DNA from: Aquimarina algicola
GTDB taxonomy: Bacteria; Bacteroidota; Bacteroidia; Flavobacteriales; Flavobacteriaceae
NCBI RefSeq assembly: GCF_006443095.1
Contig: NZ_VFWZ01000002.1
Location: 1,116,001 to 1,180,000, forward strand
Reading direction: 5' to 3'
DNA: 64,000 bases
Both the position numbers and the translations under genes were made by a program. Position 1 is the first letter of the stretch. Every line of letters starts with the position of its first letter. This document shows, piece by piece, positions 56,221-64,000 of the stretch. The notes under the pieces were generated by a model. It was given only the letters and a program-made list of their open reading frames with translations, did no database searches and had not been told where the DNA came from.

Positions 56221-56322
56221 GGGCGTTCGAGCGGGCTATTCACTACAATTCCTCGTATTGCTTTATCTTTCGAAAACTCAAGATGACCAATACTGCGGGA
56301 TTTTCGTTGCTATCCCTAACGC
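56221..56322 (+). repeat. Dispersed flavobacterial 'gggcgtt...ccctaacgc' repeat
   Basis: It begins gggcgttcgagcgggcta and ends gctatccctaacgc, with the centre rich in hairpin-like sequence. This organisation is that of a non-coding repeat I recall from many flavobacterial genomes, placed after genes. No ORF lies inside. It lies between purN and the RNase H gene. Confidence 0.55.
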
Positions 56323-56372
56323 AAAATATCGAAATATAAAATCGCCTGTCAACAGACAATAATCTTAGAATA

Positions 56373-57008
56373 ATGGCAAAAAAAGAAAAGTTTTATGTAG
56401 TTTGGGAAGGTCACAGACCTGGTATTTATACAAAATGGGAAGATTGCAAAGCAGCAGTTAAGGGTTATGCCAGTGCAAAATATAAGTCCTTTGATTCTTT
56501 TGATATAGCCAAAAAAGCATATAATGGAAATTATGACGACTACAAAGGCAAAGCCAAGACCAAAAAAACAATATCTCCAGAAGAATTGGCAAAAATCGGA
56601 GAACCTAATTTATATTCTATAGCCGTAGATGCTGCTTCTAGTGGCAACCCAGGCAAAATGGAATATCGCGGTGTAGACACACAAACCCACAAACAACTTT
56701 TTCACCAAGGACCTTTTATACAAGGCACAAACAATATAGGAGAGTTTTTAGCTCTAGTACATGGTTTGGCATATCTGAAAAAGAAAAAAAGTGACCGTAT
56801 TATTTACTCTGATTCTAAAATCGCAATAGGATGGGTAAAACAAAAAACCTGCAAAACAAAACTAAAGAGAACATCCAAAAATAAAGAAATGTTTGATTTA
56901 GTAGACCGTGCCATACTATGGTTAAAAGAAAACACATACACAACCAAAATTGTGAAGTGGGAAACCAAAGCATGGGGCGAAATCCCTGCAGATTTTGGCA
57001 GAAAATAA
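56373..57008 (+). CDS. Viroplasmin-RNase H1-type ribonuclease
   Basis: A 211-residue protein. The N-terminal ~55 residues form a caulimovirus viroplasmin/RNase H1 hybrid-binding domain (FYVVWEGHRPGIYTKW, then AKYKSFDSF). Residues ~75-211 are an RNase H domain with acidic residues in AVDAASSGNPG, NIGEFLALVHG, YSDSKIAIGW and a final PADFGRK, enough for metal binding. It degrades the RNA strand of RNA:DNA hybrids. Monocistronic. Confidence 0.93.
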   Translation: MAKKEKFYVVWEGHRPGIYTKWEDCKAAVKGYASAKYKSFDSFDIAKKAYNGNYDDYKGKAKTKKTISPEELAKIGEPNLYSIAVDAASSGNPGKMEYRGVDTQTHKQLFHQGPFIQGTNNIGEFLALVHGLAYLKKKKSDRIIYSDSKIAIGWVKQKTCKTKLKRTSKNKEMFDLVDRAILWLKENTYTTKIVKWETKAWGEIPADFGRK

Positions 57009-57036
57009 AAGAGCACACACCAACAATAGTATAAAC

Positions 57037-57070
57037 AAAAATACCCTGAAATTTCTTTCAGGGTATTTTT
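57037..57070. terminator. Bidirectional terminator
   Basis: AAAATACCCTGAAA pairs with TTTCAGGGTATTTT (57037-57070) with a 4-6 nt loop; A- and T-runs on both sides. It separates convergent genes. Confidence 0.9.
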
Positions 57071-57117
57071 ATAGTTTCACTTAATCTAATACAATTAAGC
57101 AATATGTATATTTTTAA

Positions 57118-58185
57118 TTAACTACCGCAAGGGCCAAGATTGGTCCATCCACTTGCAGTTCTTTGATATAACGATCCTTGATATGTTACTTGGTCACCTA
57201 CAGAATAAGATCTACTTCCATTATAAGGTGCTACACCATCACATGGATCATTACTTGTAGCTCCACATTCTCCAAGGTTCGTCCATCCACTTGTAGTTCT
57301 TTGGTATAATGACCCTTGATATGTCACTTGATCACCTACAGAATAAGATCTACTTCCATTATAAGGTGCTACACCATCACAAATATCTCCACCAGTATCA
57401 GGGAAAGGATATATTGTACCAATAAAAGTTTTATCTGTTTCTGATAGACGAGTATTTCTTCCTACAGCAACTCTATCAAGAGTATGTTCTGCTGGGATAG
57501 GATAGTGCATAATTGATAATGGATCATACACACTATAATTAGAGGTATTTGCTTCGTAACGTCTAAAAAGGTTATTATCAACCTGTGCTCTCGACCAATT
57601 ATTAGGAGGTCCTGCATAATACTCATATACAGCATCTTTATCCCAATTAATCCCTGCAACAGGGTTTTGGTGTTCATGAATTAATCCAAGAGCATGACCA
57701 AATTCGTGAATGGTTGTTCTTCTGAACTCCTCATCGGTAGTATTATTATCAAACCATCCAAAGTGCATACTATGATCAAAACTATTAGAATCTGTTCCTA
57801 AATAAGACCATGAACCGGTTACATCTGCATATTGACCTTCTCTGAAGGCAATTTTAATATTAGCACTACTACCAGAAGAAACCCATTCAAATTTAAGGTT
57901 TGCATATTTTTCCCATTCTGTAGCGTATTGCCTTACTTTAGATTGAACAAAATTGTTTCCGTTCAAAAATTTCACACGAATGGTTTGACCCGTTTGCCAT
58001 TGTTTGTCTTTGACACTGGATGCTTTTGCATAAGAAGCATCCCATTTTGCAATACATACATGAGCGTTTTTGGCATTTCCAATTTGGTTATTTTCAAATA
58101 CCTCTTCAGAATCCTTTTCACAATTTGCTAGTGAAAACGAAACCAAAGCAGCTAGAGCTAATCTAGCCAACTTACTTTTTTTCAT
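57118..58185 (-). CDS. Astacin-like (M12A) metalloprotease lipoprotein with two C-terminal carbohydrate-binding-like modules
   Basis: A 355-residue secreted protease. Lipobox LANC gives Cys22. The catalytic domain (about 40-265) contains HEFGHALGLIHEH, the astacin/metzincin zinc motif, and the Met-turn SIMHYP. Residues ~268-311 and ~314-355 are two nearly identical modules of 46-residue spacing (CDGVAPYNGSRSYSVGDQV, then YQGSLYQR and GWTNLG), resembling chitin-binding type 3 or CBM5/12 folds. It probably cleaves proteins or peptides at the surface while the modules hold it to a polysaccharide. Monocistronic; convergent with the RNase H gene. Confidence 0.9.
   Translation of the reverse strand: MKKSKLARLALAALVSFSLANCEKDSEEVFENNQIGNAKNAHVCIAKWDASYAKASSVKDKQWQTGQTIRVKFLNGNNFVQSKVRQYATEWEKYANLKFEWVSSGSSANIKIAFREGQYADVTGSWSYLGTDSNSFDHSMHFGWFDNNTTDEEFRRTTIHEFGHALGLIHEHQNPVAGINWDKDAVYEYYAGPPNNWSRAQVDNNLFRRYEANTSNYSVYDPLSIMHYPIPAEHTLDRVAVGRNTRLSETDKTFIGTIYPFPDTGGDICDGVAPYNGSRSYSVGDQVTYQGSLYQRTTSGWTNLGECGATSNDPCDGVAPYNGSRSYSVGDQVTYQGSLYQRTASGWTNLGPCGS
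57124..57382 (-). repeat. Two near-identical tandem repeats within the protease gene
   Basis: Two copies offset by 138 bp (46 codons). A 49-bp block (57194-57242 and 57332-57380) is identical between copies, while the surrounding DNA differs at a few positions only. It encodes the two C-terminal modules and indicates recent duplication or gene conversion. Confidence 0.8.
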
Positions 58186-58441
58186 AATAAAATTGAGTTT
58201 GTGTTAGTTTCGCTGCAAATTTAACAAAATTTTAATAGGAACATAATTTTTTTGAATCAAAAACCACAAAGTAGTTAAAGGATTTAGAAACTTTAACGAA
58301 TTATTCGCAATACTTACAAATACGCTAAGTTGTTGATTATAAGGATGTAAATTTAACATATTTTAACTTTTTATACAGTAAGCAAAAGCCTCTTTTTACC
58401 CACTAAAAAAATATATATTTTAACATAAAAACCTTATTGCT

Positions 58442-59038
58442 ATGAGAATAATCTCCTTTTTATGTGTGTTAATTCCTCTAATAAGTTTTAGTCAATCTCA
58501 ATGGAAACTTGCCAAAGACGATAAAGGAATAAAAATCTGGGTAAGAAACTTTGAAAACAGTCCATACAAAGAATACAAAGCTACCACCTATGTAGATACT
58601 TCTATGCAAGGAGTCATAAAAGAATTATTAGAGGCTCCGTCATATACAAAGAATTGTGAAGAAGGTGTAAGTCACTTGGTAAAAGTAAACTCTGCCAACG
58701 AATATATTTTTTATGTTCGAAATAATTTTCCATGGCCGATAAAAAACAGAGATGTAGTCTCAAAATTAAGTCTAAAGCAAATTGCAGACGATAAAATAAA
58801 ATTATGTATTAGCGCTGCTCCAAAAGAGATTCCGTTAGTAAAAAGCACTCTACGAATTCAAGAATTATCTGGGCACTGGCTACTCGAAGAAAACGAGAAA
58901 GGAATAAAAATCACCCAGCAACTTTATATTAATCCAGAGGGTACTTTACCACCTTTTATCACAAATGCACTCTTGGTTACAGGGCCTTTTAAAACATTTA
59001 GAACCCTAAAAGAAACTTTAGAAAATATAGATTCTTAA
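58442..59038 (+). CDS. Secreted START-domain protein
   Basis: A 198-residue protein with a Sec signal peptide (residues 1-18, ending LISFSQS). The remainder has the START/SRPBCC lipid-binding fold: KLAKDDKGIKIWVRN at the start, the NFPWPIKNRDVV block and GHWLLEENEKGIKI. It may carry a lipid or sterol-like ligand in the periplasm. There are no catalytic residues to name. Similar proteins are frequent in flavobacteria. Confidence 0.87.
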   Translation: MRIISFLCVLIPLISFSQSQWKLAKDDKGIKIWVRNFENSPYKEYKATTYVDTSMQGVIKELLEAPSYTKNCEEGVSHLVKVNSANEYIFYVRNNFPWPIKNRDVVSKLSLKQIADDKIKLCISAAPKEIPLVKSTLRIQELSGHWLLEENEKGIKITQQLYINPEGTLPPFITNALLVTGPFKTFRTLKETLENIDS

Positions 59039-59064
59039 CCCTTGTTTTATAAGACTTTATTTTT

Positions 59065-59099
59065 GATAGATTTACTTGAAAGTAAAGCGTATATTTGCA
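59065..59099 (+). promoter_or_regulatory. Promoter of the PfkB kinase gene
   Basis: TATATTTG (-7) at 59092-59099 with TTG at 59065-59067, a spacer of 24 bp, close to the Bacteroidota optimum. It lies 22 bp before the ATG at 59121 and would be inside the alternative start at 59076, so it decides for the shorter protein. Confidence 0.55.
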
Positions 59100-59120
59100 A
59101 AAAATTTATACCGCTATTTT

Positions 59121-60050
59121 ATGAGCAAATTACTTATTGTTGGCTCTGTTGCCTTTGATGCCATTGAAACCCCTTTTGGGAAAACCGATAAAATCTTAGG
59201 AGGAGCTGCCCCTTTTATTGCCCTTTCTGCATCTAATTTTGATATTTCGTCTGCGATTGTTTCTGTTGTTGGGGAAGACTTCCCTCTAGAATATTTTGAC
59301 CTATTTAAAGAAAGAAATATCGATATCTCTGCAATAGAAATCGTAAAAGGAGGAAAAACTTTTTTCTGGAGTGGAAAATACCACAATGATCTAAACTCAA
59401 GAGACACTTTAGAAACACAACTTAACGTTTTGGCAGATTTCAAGCCTGCAGTGCCAGATCATTATAAAGATGCCGATATTGTTATGCTAGGCAACTTAAA
59501 TCCTTTGGTTCAGTTAAGTGTACTTGATCAACTTACTACAAAACCAAAACTTGCTATATTAGACACTATGAATTTCTGGATGGAAGATGCTTTTATAGAA
59601 GATCTCCGCAAAGTAATTGCACGTGTTGATGTGATCACAATTAATGATGAAGAAGCAAGGCAACTAAGCGGTGAATATTCTTTGGTTAAGGCTGCTAGGG
59701 CTATTGAAAAAATGGGTCCAAAATATATTGTGATCAAAAAGGGTGAACATGGCGCTTTATTATTTCATAACGAGCAAATATTTTTTGCACCAGCATTACC
59801 ATTAGAAGAAGTTTTTGACCCTACAGGAGCAGGAGACACTTTTGCAGGAGGATTTTCGGGTTATCTTACTAAAACTAATGATATCTCTTTTGAGAATATG
59901 AAAAAAGCCATCATTCATGCCTCTAATCTCGCCTCTTTTTCTGTCGAAAAATTTGGAACAGAACGCATGAAAAATTTAAATCGCGAAGAAGTTCAAAAGA
60001 GGTTACAACAATTTAAAGAACTAACACAATTTGAAATAGAATTGTCATAA
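59121..60050 (+). CDS. PfkB-family carbohydrate/nucleoside kinase
   Basis: A 309-residue kinase of the ribokinase superfamily. It begins MSKLLIVGSVAFDAIETPFG, has LGGAAPFIALSA and the catalytic signature DPTGAGDTFAGGFSGYL with the Asp base. The substrate is probably a sugar or adenosine, not known. The start is set by the promoter box at 59092-59099. Terminator downstream, then a purF-type gene. Confidence 0.9.
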   Translation: MSKLLIVGSVAFDAIETPFGKTDKILGGAAPFIALSASNFDISSAIVSVVGEDFPLEYFDLFKERNIDISAIEIVKGGKTFFWSGKYHNDLNSRDTLETQLNVLADFKPAVPDHYKDADIVMLGNLNPLVQLSVLDQLTTKPKLAILDTMNFWMEDAFIEDLRKVIARVDVITINDEEARQLSGEYSLVKAARAIEKMGPKYIVIKKGEHGALLFHNEQIFFAPALPLEEVFDPTGAGDTFAGGFSGYLTKTNDISFENMKKAIIHASNLASFSVEKFGTERMKNLNREEVQKRLQQFKELTQFEIELS

Positions 60051-60064
60051 TTATACATTACAAC

Positions 60065-60090
60065 GCCTAAAACATTTTTTAGGCTTTTTT
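60065..60090 (+). terminator. Rho-independent terminator
   Basis: GCCTAAAA (60065-60072) and TTTTAGGC (60077-60084), then TTTTTT. Confidence 0.88.
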
Positions 60091-60141
60091 GATTATTATG
60101 GTTTACCAAACACAACAACTTTTTAGAATTTTTGGAATACA

Positions 60142-62040
60142 ATGAGTGATGCGTTAAAACATGAATGCGGTATCGCATTTATAAGGCTATTAAAACCATT
60201 AGAGTATTATAAGGAAAAATACGGAAGTGCATTTTATGGTGTAAATAAAATGTACTTGATGATGGAAAAACAACATAATCGTGGTCAAGACGGGGCAGGA
60301 TTTGCAAGTATCAAATTAGATACTCCTCCTGGGGATCGATACATCAGTAGAATACGATCCAGTGAGTCACAACCAATACAACATATTTTTTCTCAGATCA
60401 ATGATAGAATAAACAACGAATTAGTAAATCATCCTGAGTATGCAGATAATGTTGATCTACAAAAAAAGAACATACCTTATGTAGGTGAAGTACTTCTTGG
60501 ACATGTACGCTATGGTACATTTGGTAAAAACAGTGTAGAAAGCGTGCATCCTTTTTTGAGACAAAACAATTGGATGCATCGCAACCTTATTGTTGCCGGT
60601 AATTTTAATATGACCAATAATGATGTTCTGTTTGATAATCTTGTTAGATTAGGGCAACATCCTAAGGATAAGGTCGACACTATTACCGTAATGGAAAAAA
60701 TAGGTCACTTTTTAGATTCTGAAGTTGCAAAACTTTACAAAAAACTTAAAAAAGAAGGATACAATAAAATTGATGCCTCTCCAGAAATTGTAGAACGGCT
60801 AAATGTTGCTAAAATTCTCAAGAAATCTTCAAAAAACTGGGATGGCGGATATGCAATGGCAGGTATGCTTGGTCATGGTGATGCTTTTGTGTTAAGAGAT
60901 CCTGCAGGTATAAGACCTGCTTATTATTATAAAGATGATGAAGTTGTAGTAGTTGCTTCAGAAAGACCTGTGATTCAAACAGTATTTGATGTTCCTTTTG
61001 AAAAAGTTTTAGAATTAGATCCGGGAAAAGCAATAATTGTAAAGAAAAACGGCACTACTTCAATTAACAAAATCATTGAGCCTCTGGAGAGAAAAGCTTG
61101 TTCTTTTGAGCGTATCTATTTCTCAAGAGGTAGTGATGCAGAAATTTATCAGGAACGAAAAAACCTCGGTAAATTAATCATGCCACAGGTTCTCGAAGAA
61201 ATTAAACACGATACTATTAACACCGTGTTTTCTTTTATACCTAATACCGCAGAAACTTCTTTTTATGGTATGGTAGAAGCTGCTCAAGATGAGTTAAACA
61301 AACAAAAAAACGAAACAATACTTGCCGAAAAAGAAACGTTGACAGACGAGCGACTGTCTCAAATTTTATCCTATAGATTACGAACAGAAAAAATCGCAAT
61401 AAAAGACGCAAAGCTTCGCACGTTTATTACAGAAGATAGCAGTAGAGATGATCTTGTAGCTCACGTTTATGATGTAACTTATGGTGTAGTAAAACAAGAT
61501 GATAATTTAGTCATTATTGACGATAGTATTGTAAGAGGAACAACATTAAAGAAAAGTATCATAAAAATGATGGATCGGTTACAACCGAAAAAAATAATCA
61601 TTGTCTCTTCTGCTCCACAAATACGTTATCCTGATTGTTATGGTATAGATATGGCAAGATTAGAAGGTTTAATCGCATTTAAGGCTACTCTAGAGCTTCT
61701 AAAAGAAAACGGAAATTATGACTTGGTGAATGAGGTGTATAAAAAATGTAAAGCACAAGAAAATTTAGAAGATCAAGAAGTTCAAAATTTTGTCAAAGAA
61801 ATCTATCAGGGATTTTCTGATCAAGAGATAAGTGATAAAATTGCAGAATTGTTAAGTGACACATCGGTAAATGCATCGATCAAGATTATTTATCAAACCG
61901 TAGAGAACCTTCATAACGCATGTCCTAAAAATTTAGGAGATTGGTATTTTACCGGAGACTACCCTACACCAGGAGGTAACAGAGTTGTAAATAAGGCATT
62001 TATAAACTTTGTAGAAGGTAGGGATGAAAGAGCATACTAA
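60142..62040 (+). CDS. Amidophosphoribosyltransferase (long Bacteroidota form)
   Basis: A 632-residue enzyme of purine synthesis, transferring amide nitrogen from glutamine to PRPP. The class II glutaminase domain has Cys9 in HECGIAF (an N-terminal peptide of 8 residues must be removed), and NRGQDGAGFASI. The PRTase domain has the PRPP loop LVIIDDSIVRGTTLKKS. The ~130-residue surplus over PurF (about 500) includes a C-terminal helical extension. A second purF copy probably exists elsewhere; I therefore leave the symbol open. Between PfkB kinase and superoxide dismutase. Confidence 0.93.
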   Translation: MSDALKHECGIAFIRLLKPLEYYKEKYGSAFYGVNKMYLMMEKQHNRGQDGAGFASIKLDTPPGDRYISRIRSSESQPIQHIFSQINDRINNELVNHPEYADNVDLQKKNIPYVGEVLLGHVRYGTFGKNSVESVHPFLRQNNWMHRNLIVAGNFNMTNNDVLFDNLVRLGQHPKDKVDTITVMEKIGHFLDSEVAKLYKKLKKEGYNKIDASPEIVERLNVAKILKKSSKNWDGGYAMAGMLGHGDAFVLRDPAGIRPAYYYKDDEVVVVASERPVIQTVFDVPFEKVLELDPGKAIIVKKNGTTSINKIIEPLERKACSFERIYFSRGSDAEIYQERKNLGKLIMPQVLEEIKHDTINTVFSFIPNTAETSFYGMVEAAQDELNKQKNETILAEKETLTDERLSQILSYRLRTEKIAIKDAKLRTFITEDSSRDDLVAHVYDVTYGVVKQDDNLVIIDDSIVRGTTLKKSIIKMMDRLQPKKIIIVSSAPQIRYPDCYGIDMARLEGLIAFKATLELLKENGNYDLVNEVYKKCKAQENLEDQEVQNFVKEIYQGFSDQEISDKIAELLSDTSVNASIKIIYQTVENLHNACPKNLGDWYFTGDYPTPGGNRVVNKAFINFVEGRDERAY

Positions 62041-62193
62041 AAAATTAAAAAACCGCGTTGTTAAAAATAGTTAATTTGTGTAGTTCAACAAGTATTTTGA
62101 CCTTTCATCTAAAACATTTTCTAACAATGAAATAAGGTTCTATATTAGCAGAGCCATAGCATAAGTAGGTTAAGTTCATGGTAGATTTGGGGC

Positions 62194-62222
62194 AAAAAAA
62201 GGTGGATTCTCCACCTTTTTTT
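62194..62222 (+). terminator. Rho-independent terminator
   Basis: AAAAAAAGGTGGA (62194-62206) pairs with TCCACCTTTTTTT (62210-62222), loop TTC. It is 154 bp after the purF-like stop, so a short transcript may end here too. Confidence 0.88.
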
Positions 62223-62261
62223 ATTTTATAATACTTTCTCTTCATTCAAAAAGTCTAGAAA

Positions 62262-62297
62262 ATAAAAAAAGCCGTAATATAAACATATTACGACTTT
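62262..62297 (-). terminator. Rho-independent terminator after sod
   Basis: On the reverse strand AAAGTCGTAATATG pairs with TATTACGGCTTT across a short loop (one G-T pair), followed by TTTT. It is 39 bp after the sod stop. Confidence 0.85.
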
Positions 62298-62335
62298 CTC
62301 AGTTTTAACTATTTTATTTACTTATAGTATATGTC

Positions 62336-62944
62336 TTATTTTCCTTGAGCGTATCTGCTGGATACTTCGTTCCAATCTATTACACTAAAAAATGCAGAAA
62401 TATAATCAGGACGACGATTCTGATAATTAAGATAATATGCATGTTCCCAAACATCTAATCCTAAAATCGGAGTACCTGCACAGCCAGTATTCGGCATTAA
62501 TGGATTATCTTGATTTGGAGTAGAACACACTTCTACCTTTCCTCCTTGTTGAACACATAACCAAGCCCAACCAGAACCAAATCTTGTTGCTGCTGCTTTA
62601 GCAAATGCATCTTTAAAAGCATCAAAAGAACCAAACGCTGCATTTATAGCCTCTGCAAGTTCTCCTGTAGGTGTGCCTCCACCATTTGGAGACATTACTT
62701 CCCAAAACAGACTGTGATTATAATACCCTCCACCATTATTTCTAACAGCCATATTAGACATATCAAGATTGATAAGGATATTTTCTATTGTTTTACCTTC
62801 TAGATCGGTCCCTTCTATTGCAGCATTTAGTTTGTTTGTATATCCTGCATGATGTTTGTCATGGTGTATTTCCATGGTACGTGCATCTATATGAGGTTCT
62901 AATGCATCAAAGGCATAGTTTAATTTTGGCAATTCAAATGACAT
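62336..62944 (-). CDS. sodA: Superoxide dismutase, Fe/Mn type
   Basis: A 202-residue cytosolic enzyme. Metal ligands: His27-region [13 protein letters not shown], the His in [11 protein letters not shown], and Asp/His in [19 protein letters not shown]. The residues that distinguish Fe from Mn use cannot be read with confidence, so the name sodA is tentative. Own promoter and terminator. Confidence 0.96.
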   Translation of the reverse strand: MSFELPKLNYAFDALEPHIDARTMEIHHDKHHAGYTNKLNAAIEGTDLEGKTIENILINLDMSNMAVRNNGGGYYNHSLFWEVMSPNGGGTPTGELAEAINAAFGSFDAFKDAFAKAAATRFGSGWAWLCVQQGGKVEVCSTPNQDNPLMPNTGCAGTPILGLDVWEHAYYLNYQNRRPDYISAFFSVIDWNEVSSRYAQGK

Positions 62945-63049
62945 AATTTTCGTTATTTATGTGAGTAAAAATATAAATGACACCAAATTTAACAATTAGT
63001 ACTGATGAATAAAAATTTCTGATTGTTATATATTAATTAAATCTAAATA

Positions 63050-63112
63050 GGATTTACGAGATTTAAATGCTTCGTGAGCTTGCTCCAAAAGTAGTTGACT
63101 TTTATATTTGCC
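63050..63112 (-). repeat. Dispersed intergenic repeat, reverse-strand copy
   Basis: Reverse complement of 63056-63087 contains the motifs gcaagc, cacgaa and catttaaatctcg, also present at 13159-13189. It is a degenerate copy lying between sod and the helicase gene. Confidence 0.5.
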
Positions 63113-63165
63113 TTATAATAGCAACAACACAACATCTTGTTTTAGTATTTTAGTAAAAAAAAGAA

Positions 63166-64000
63166 TTGAACTCTACTATCGCCTTTACCATATATAATGC
63201 TGCTGCAGGAGCCGGCAAAACATATACTCTTGTAAAAGCTTATCTCATTACGTTGCTAAAAGGAGAATTTAAAGATAGTTACAAAAATATCCTTGCGATT
63301 ACCTTTACTAACAAAGCAGTCGCAGAAATGAAAACAAGAGTTATAGAAAGCCTTGTAGGATTAAGTCAGCCCAATACTCTAAGTAGTTACCAAGAATTAC
63401 TTGACGATTTAATAAATGAAACTAAAATCCCTGAACAGAAATTAAAACACAAAGCTGATCAAATTCTAAAAAGCATTTTACACAACTATGCTGCTTTCGA
63501 TATTGTAACTATAGATACTTTTACACATAGAGTTATTAGAACATTTGCATATGATCTTGGAATTCCTATGAATTTTGAAATTGAAATGGATTCTGAATCT
63601 CTGGTTGAAGAAGCTGTAGATAGTGTAATCGCTAAAATTGGCATAGACAAAGAGCTTACTTCTTTGATTATAGACTTTGCAATAAGTAAACTCGAAGAGG
63701 ATAAAAGCTGGGATATTTCTATAGAGTTAAATAAAGTTGCCAAATTACTATTCAGCGAAAATGACAAAAAACATCTAGACAAACTTTCTGATAAAAAAAT
63801 TATTGATTTTGAAAATTTAAAGAAAAGTTTGATCCAAAAAAAAGATCAAAATAAAAAAACAATAATAACGACATCAGAAAACACTCTTACACGCATTAAA
63901 AATCAAGGAATCGATTTTTCAGACTTTACCAGAGGCTCTATCCCAAAACATTTTCAGAAACTTGCTCAGGGAGAAACAAAGATAGATTTCACAAAGACCA
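63166..64000 (+). CDS. UvrD/AddA-like helicase, N-terminal part (runs off the window)
   Basis: An open frame continues to the window end (278 codons). The N terminus, FTIYNAAAGAGKTYTLVKAY, carries the Walker A motif, and ITFTNKAVAEMKTRVIE the next helicase motif; IDTFTHRVIRTFAYDLG is the Walker-B-type region of UvrD/AddA/RecB helicases. It likely forms part of a helicase-nuclease processing double-strand breaks. The only suitable start is TTG at 63166, because an in-frame TAA lies at 63154-63156 and no ATG or GTG follows nearby. Confidence 0.85.
   Translation, partial: MNSTIAFTIYNAAAGAGKTYTLVKAYLITLLKGEFKDSYKNILAITFTNKAVAEMKTRVIESLVGLSQPNTLSSYQELLDDLINETKIPEQKLKHKADQILKSILHNYAAFDIVTIDTFTHRVIRTFAYDLGIPMNFEIEMDSESLVEEAVDSVIAKIGIDKELTSLIIDFAISKLEEDKSWDISIELNKVAKLLFSENDKKHLDKLSDKKIIDFENLKKSLIQKKDQNKKTIITTSENTLTRIKNQGIDFSDFTRGSIPKHFQKLAQGETKIDFTKT

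Noticed and set aside
57194..57380. Repeat spacing checked as a possible CRISPR array
   Set aside because: Only two copies, lying in frame within a coding sequence; a module duplication explains it. No CRISPR array found in the window.
1..64000. tRNA, rRNA or phage genes
   Set aside because: I saw no cloverleaf-like or rRNA-like sequence by eye and no integrase, transposase or phage structural gene; a covariance-model scan would be needed to exclude tRNAs fully.

Overview
The window is a chromosomal segment of a low-GC Bacteroidota bacterium, almost certainly family Flavobacteriaceae; an Aquimarina-like marine genus is my best guess, but that is inference. The evidence is: a C-terminal type IX secretion (T9SS) sorting domain, many SusD-like-era 'Bacteroidota style' lipoproteins, -7 boxes of the TAnnTTTG type instead of Pribnow boxes, very weak Shine-Dalgarno sequences, the DUF177-rpmF-fabH-accB-accC block, an IPExxxVDY-family gene overlapping pyk, and dispersed intergenic repeats of a type known from flavobacteria. 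No tRNA, rRNA, CRISPR array or intact insertion sequence was found.

Layout. 1-2.5 kb: two tandem paralogous secreted/lipoprotein genes (the first cut by the window edge). 2.7-4.1 kb: a Kef/CPA2-type cation:proton antiporter overlapping a monothiol (CxxS) glutaredoxin-like gene. 4.2-7.2 kb: a small hypothetical gene with a tandem palindromic operator upstream, then folE and three small membrane-protein genes in one tight operon preceded by a 16-bp perfect palindrome. 7.2-13.1 kb: housekeeping genes ribE, pdxA, DUF177, rpmF, fabH, accB, accC. 13.2-15.5 kb: FAD oxidoreductase, monofunctional transglycosylase and a GreA/B-like protein. 15.6-24.3 kb: lipoproteins, an alpha/beta hydrolase, recJ, an AhpD-like protein, an M50 peptidase, HopJ-family, uracil-DNA glycosylase-family, rsmI, DoxX and a hypothetical gene. 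24.4-27.9 kb: tdk-alr, mscL, asd. 28.4-30.5 kb: an unusual 684-residue decarboxylase of the phosphatidylserine/PsiD type with a C-terminal array of three ~76-residue repeats, followed by a MITE-like inverted repeat. 30.9-35.8 kb: prolyl oligopeptidase, an orphan ABC ATPase, a double-glycine-leader peptide with a knottin-like six-cysteine core, and a T9SS-exported protein with a beta-trefoil (fascin-like) domain. 35.9-43 kb: lpxH, a VOC protein, aminopeptidase P, and a LytS/LytTR two-component pair divergent from an ABC-2 exporter. 43.2-51 kb: a large BNR/sortilin-like beta-propeller protein, a 7TM-GAF-AraC regulator, a collagen-like lipoprotein, a DUF2721 protein and a PAS histidine kinase with a single-domain response regulator. 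51.1-57 kb: pyk, IPExxxVDY, rnc, fabF, acpP (reverse strand), purN and a viroplasmin-RNase H gene. 57.1-64 kb: an astacin-like metalloprotease lipoprotein with two near-identical C-terminal modules, a START-domain protein, a PfkB kinase, a long purF-type amidophosphoribosyltransferase, superoxide dismutase, and the first part of a UvrD/AddA-like helicase that runs off the end.

Most of the window is core metabolism: fatty-acid synthesis (fabH, accB, accC, fabF, acpP), cofactors (folE, ribE, pdxA), purines (purN, purF-type), amino acids and cell wall (asd, alr, mtgA). The most original items are the knottin-like double-glycine peptide (34231-34434), the repeat-bearing decarboxylase (28420-30474), the paired operators at 4748-4791, the palindrome in front of the folE-membrane-protein operon, and several small inverted-repeat or dispersed repeat elements.
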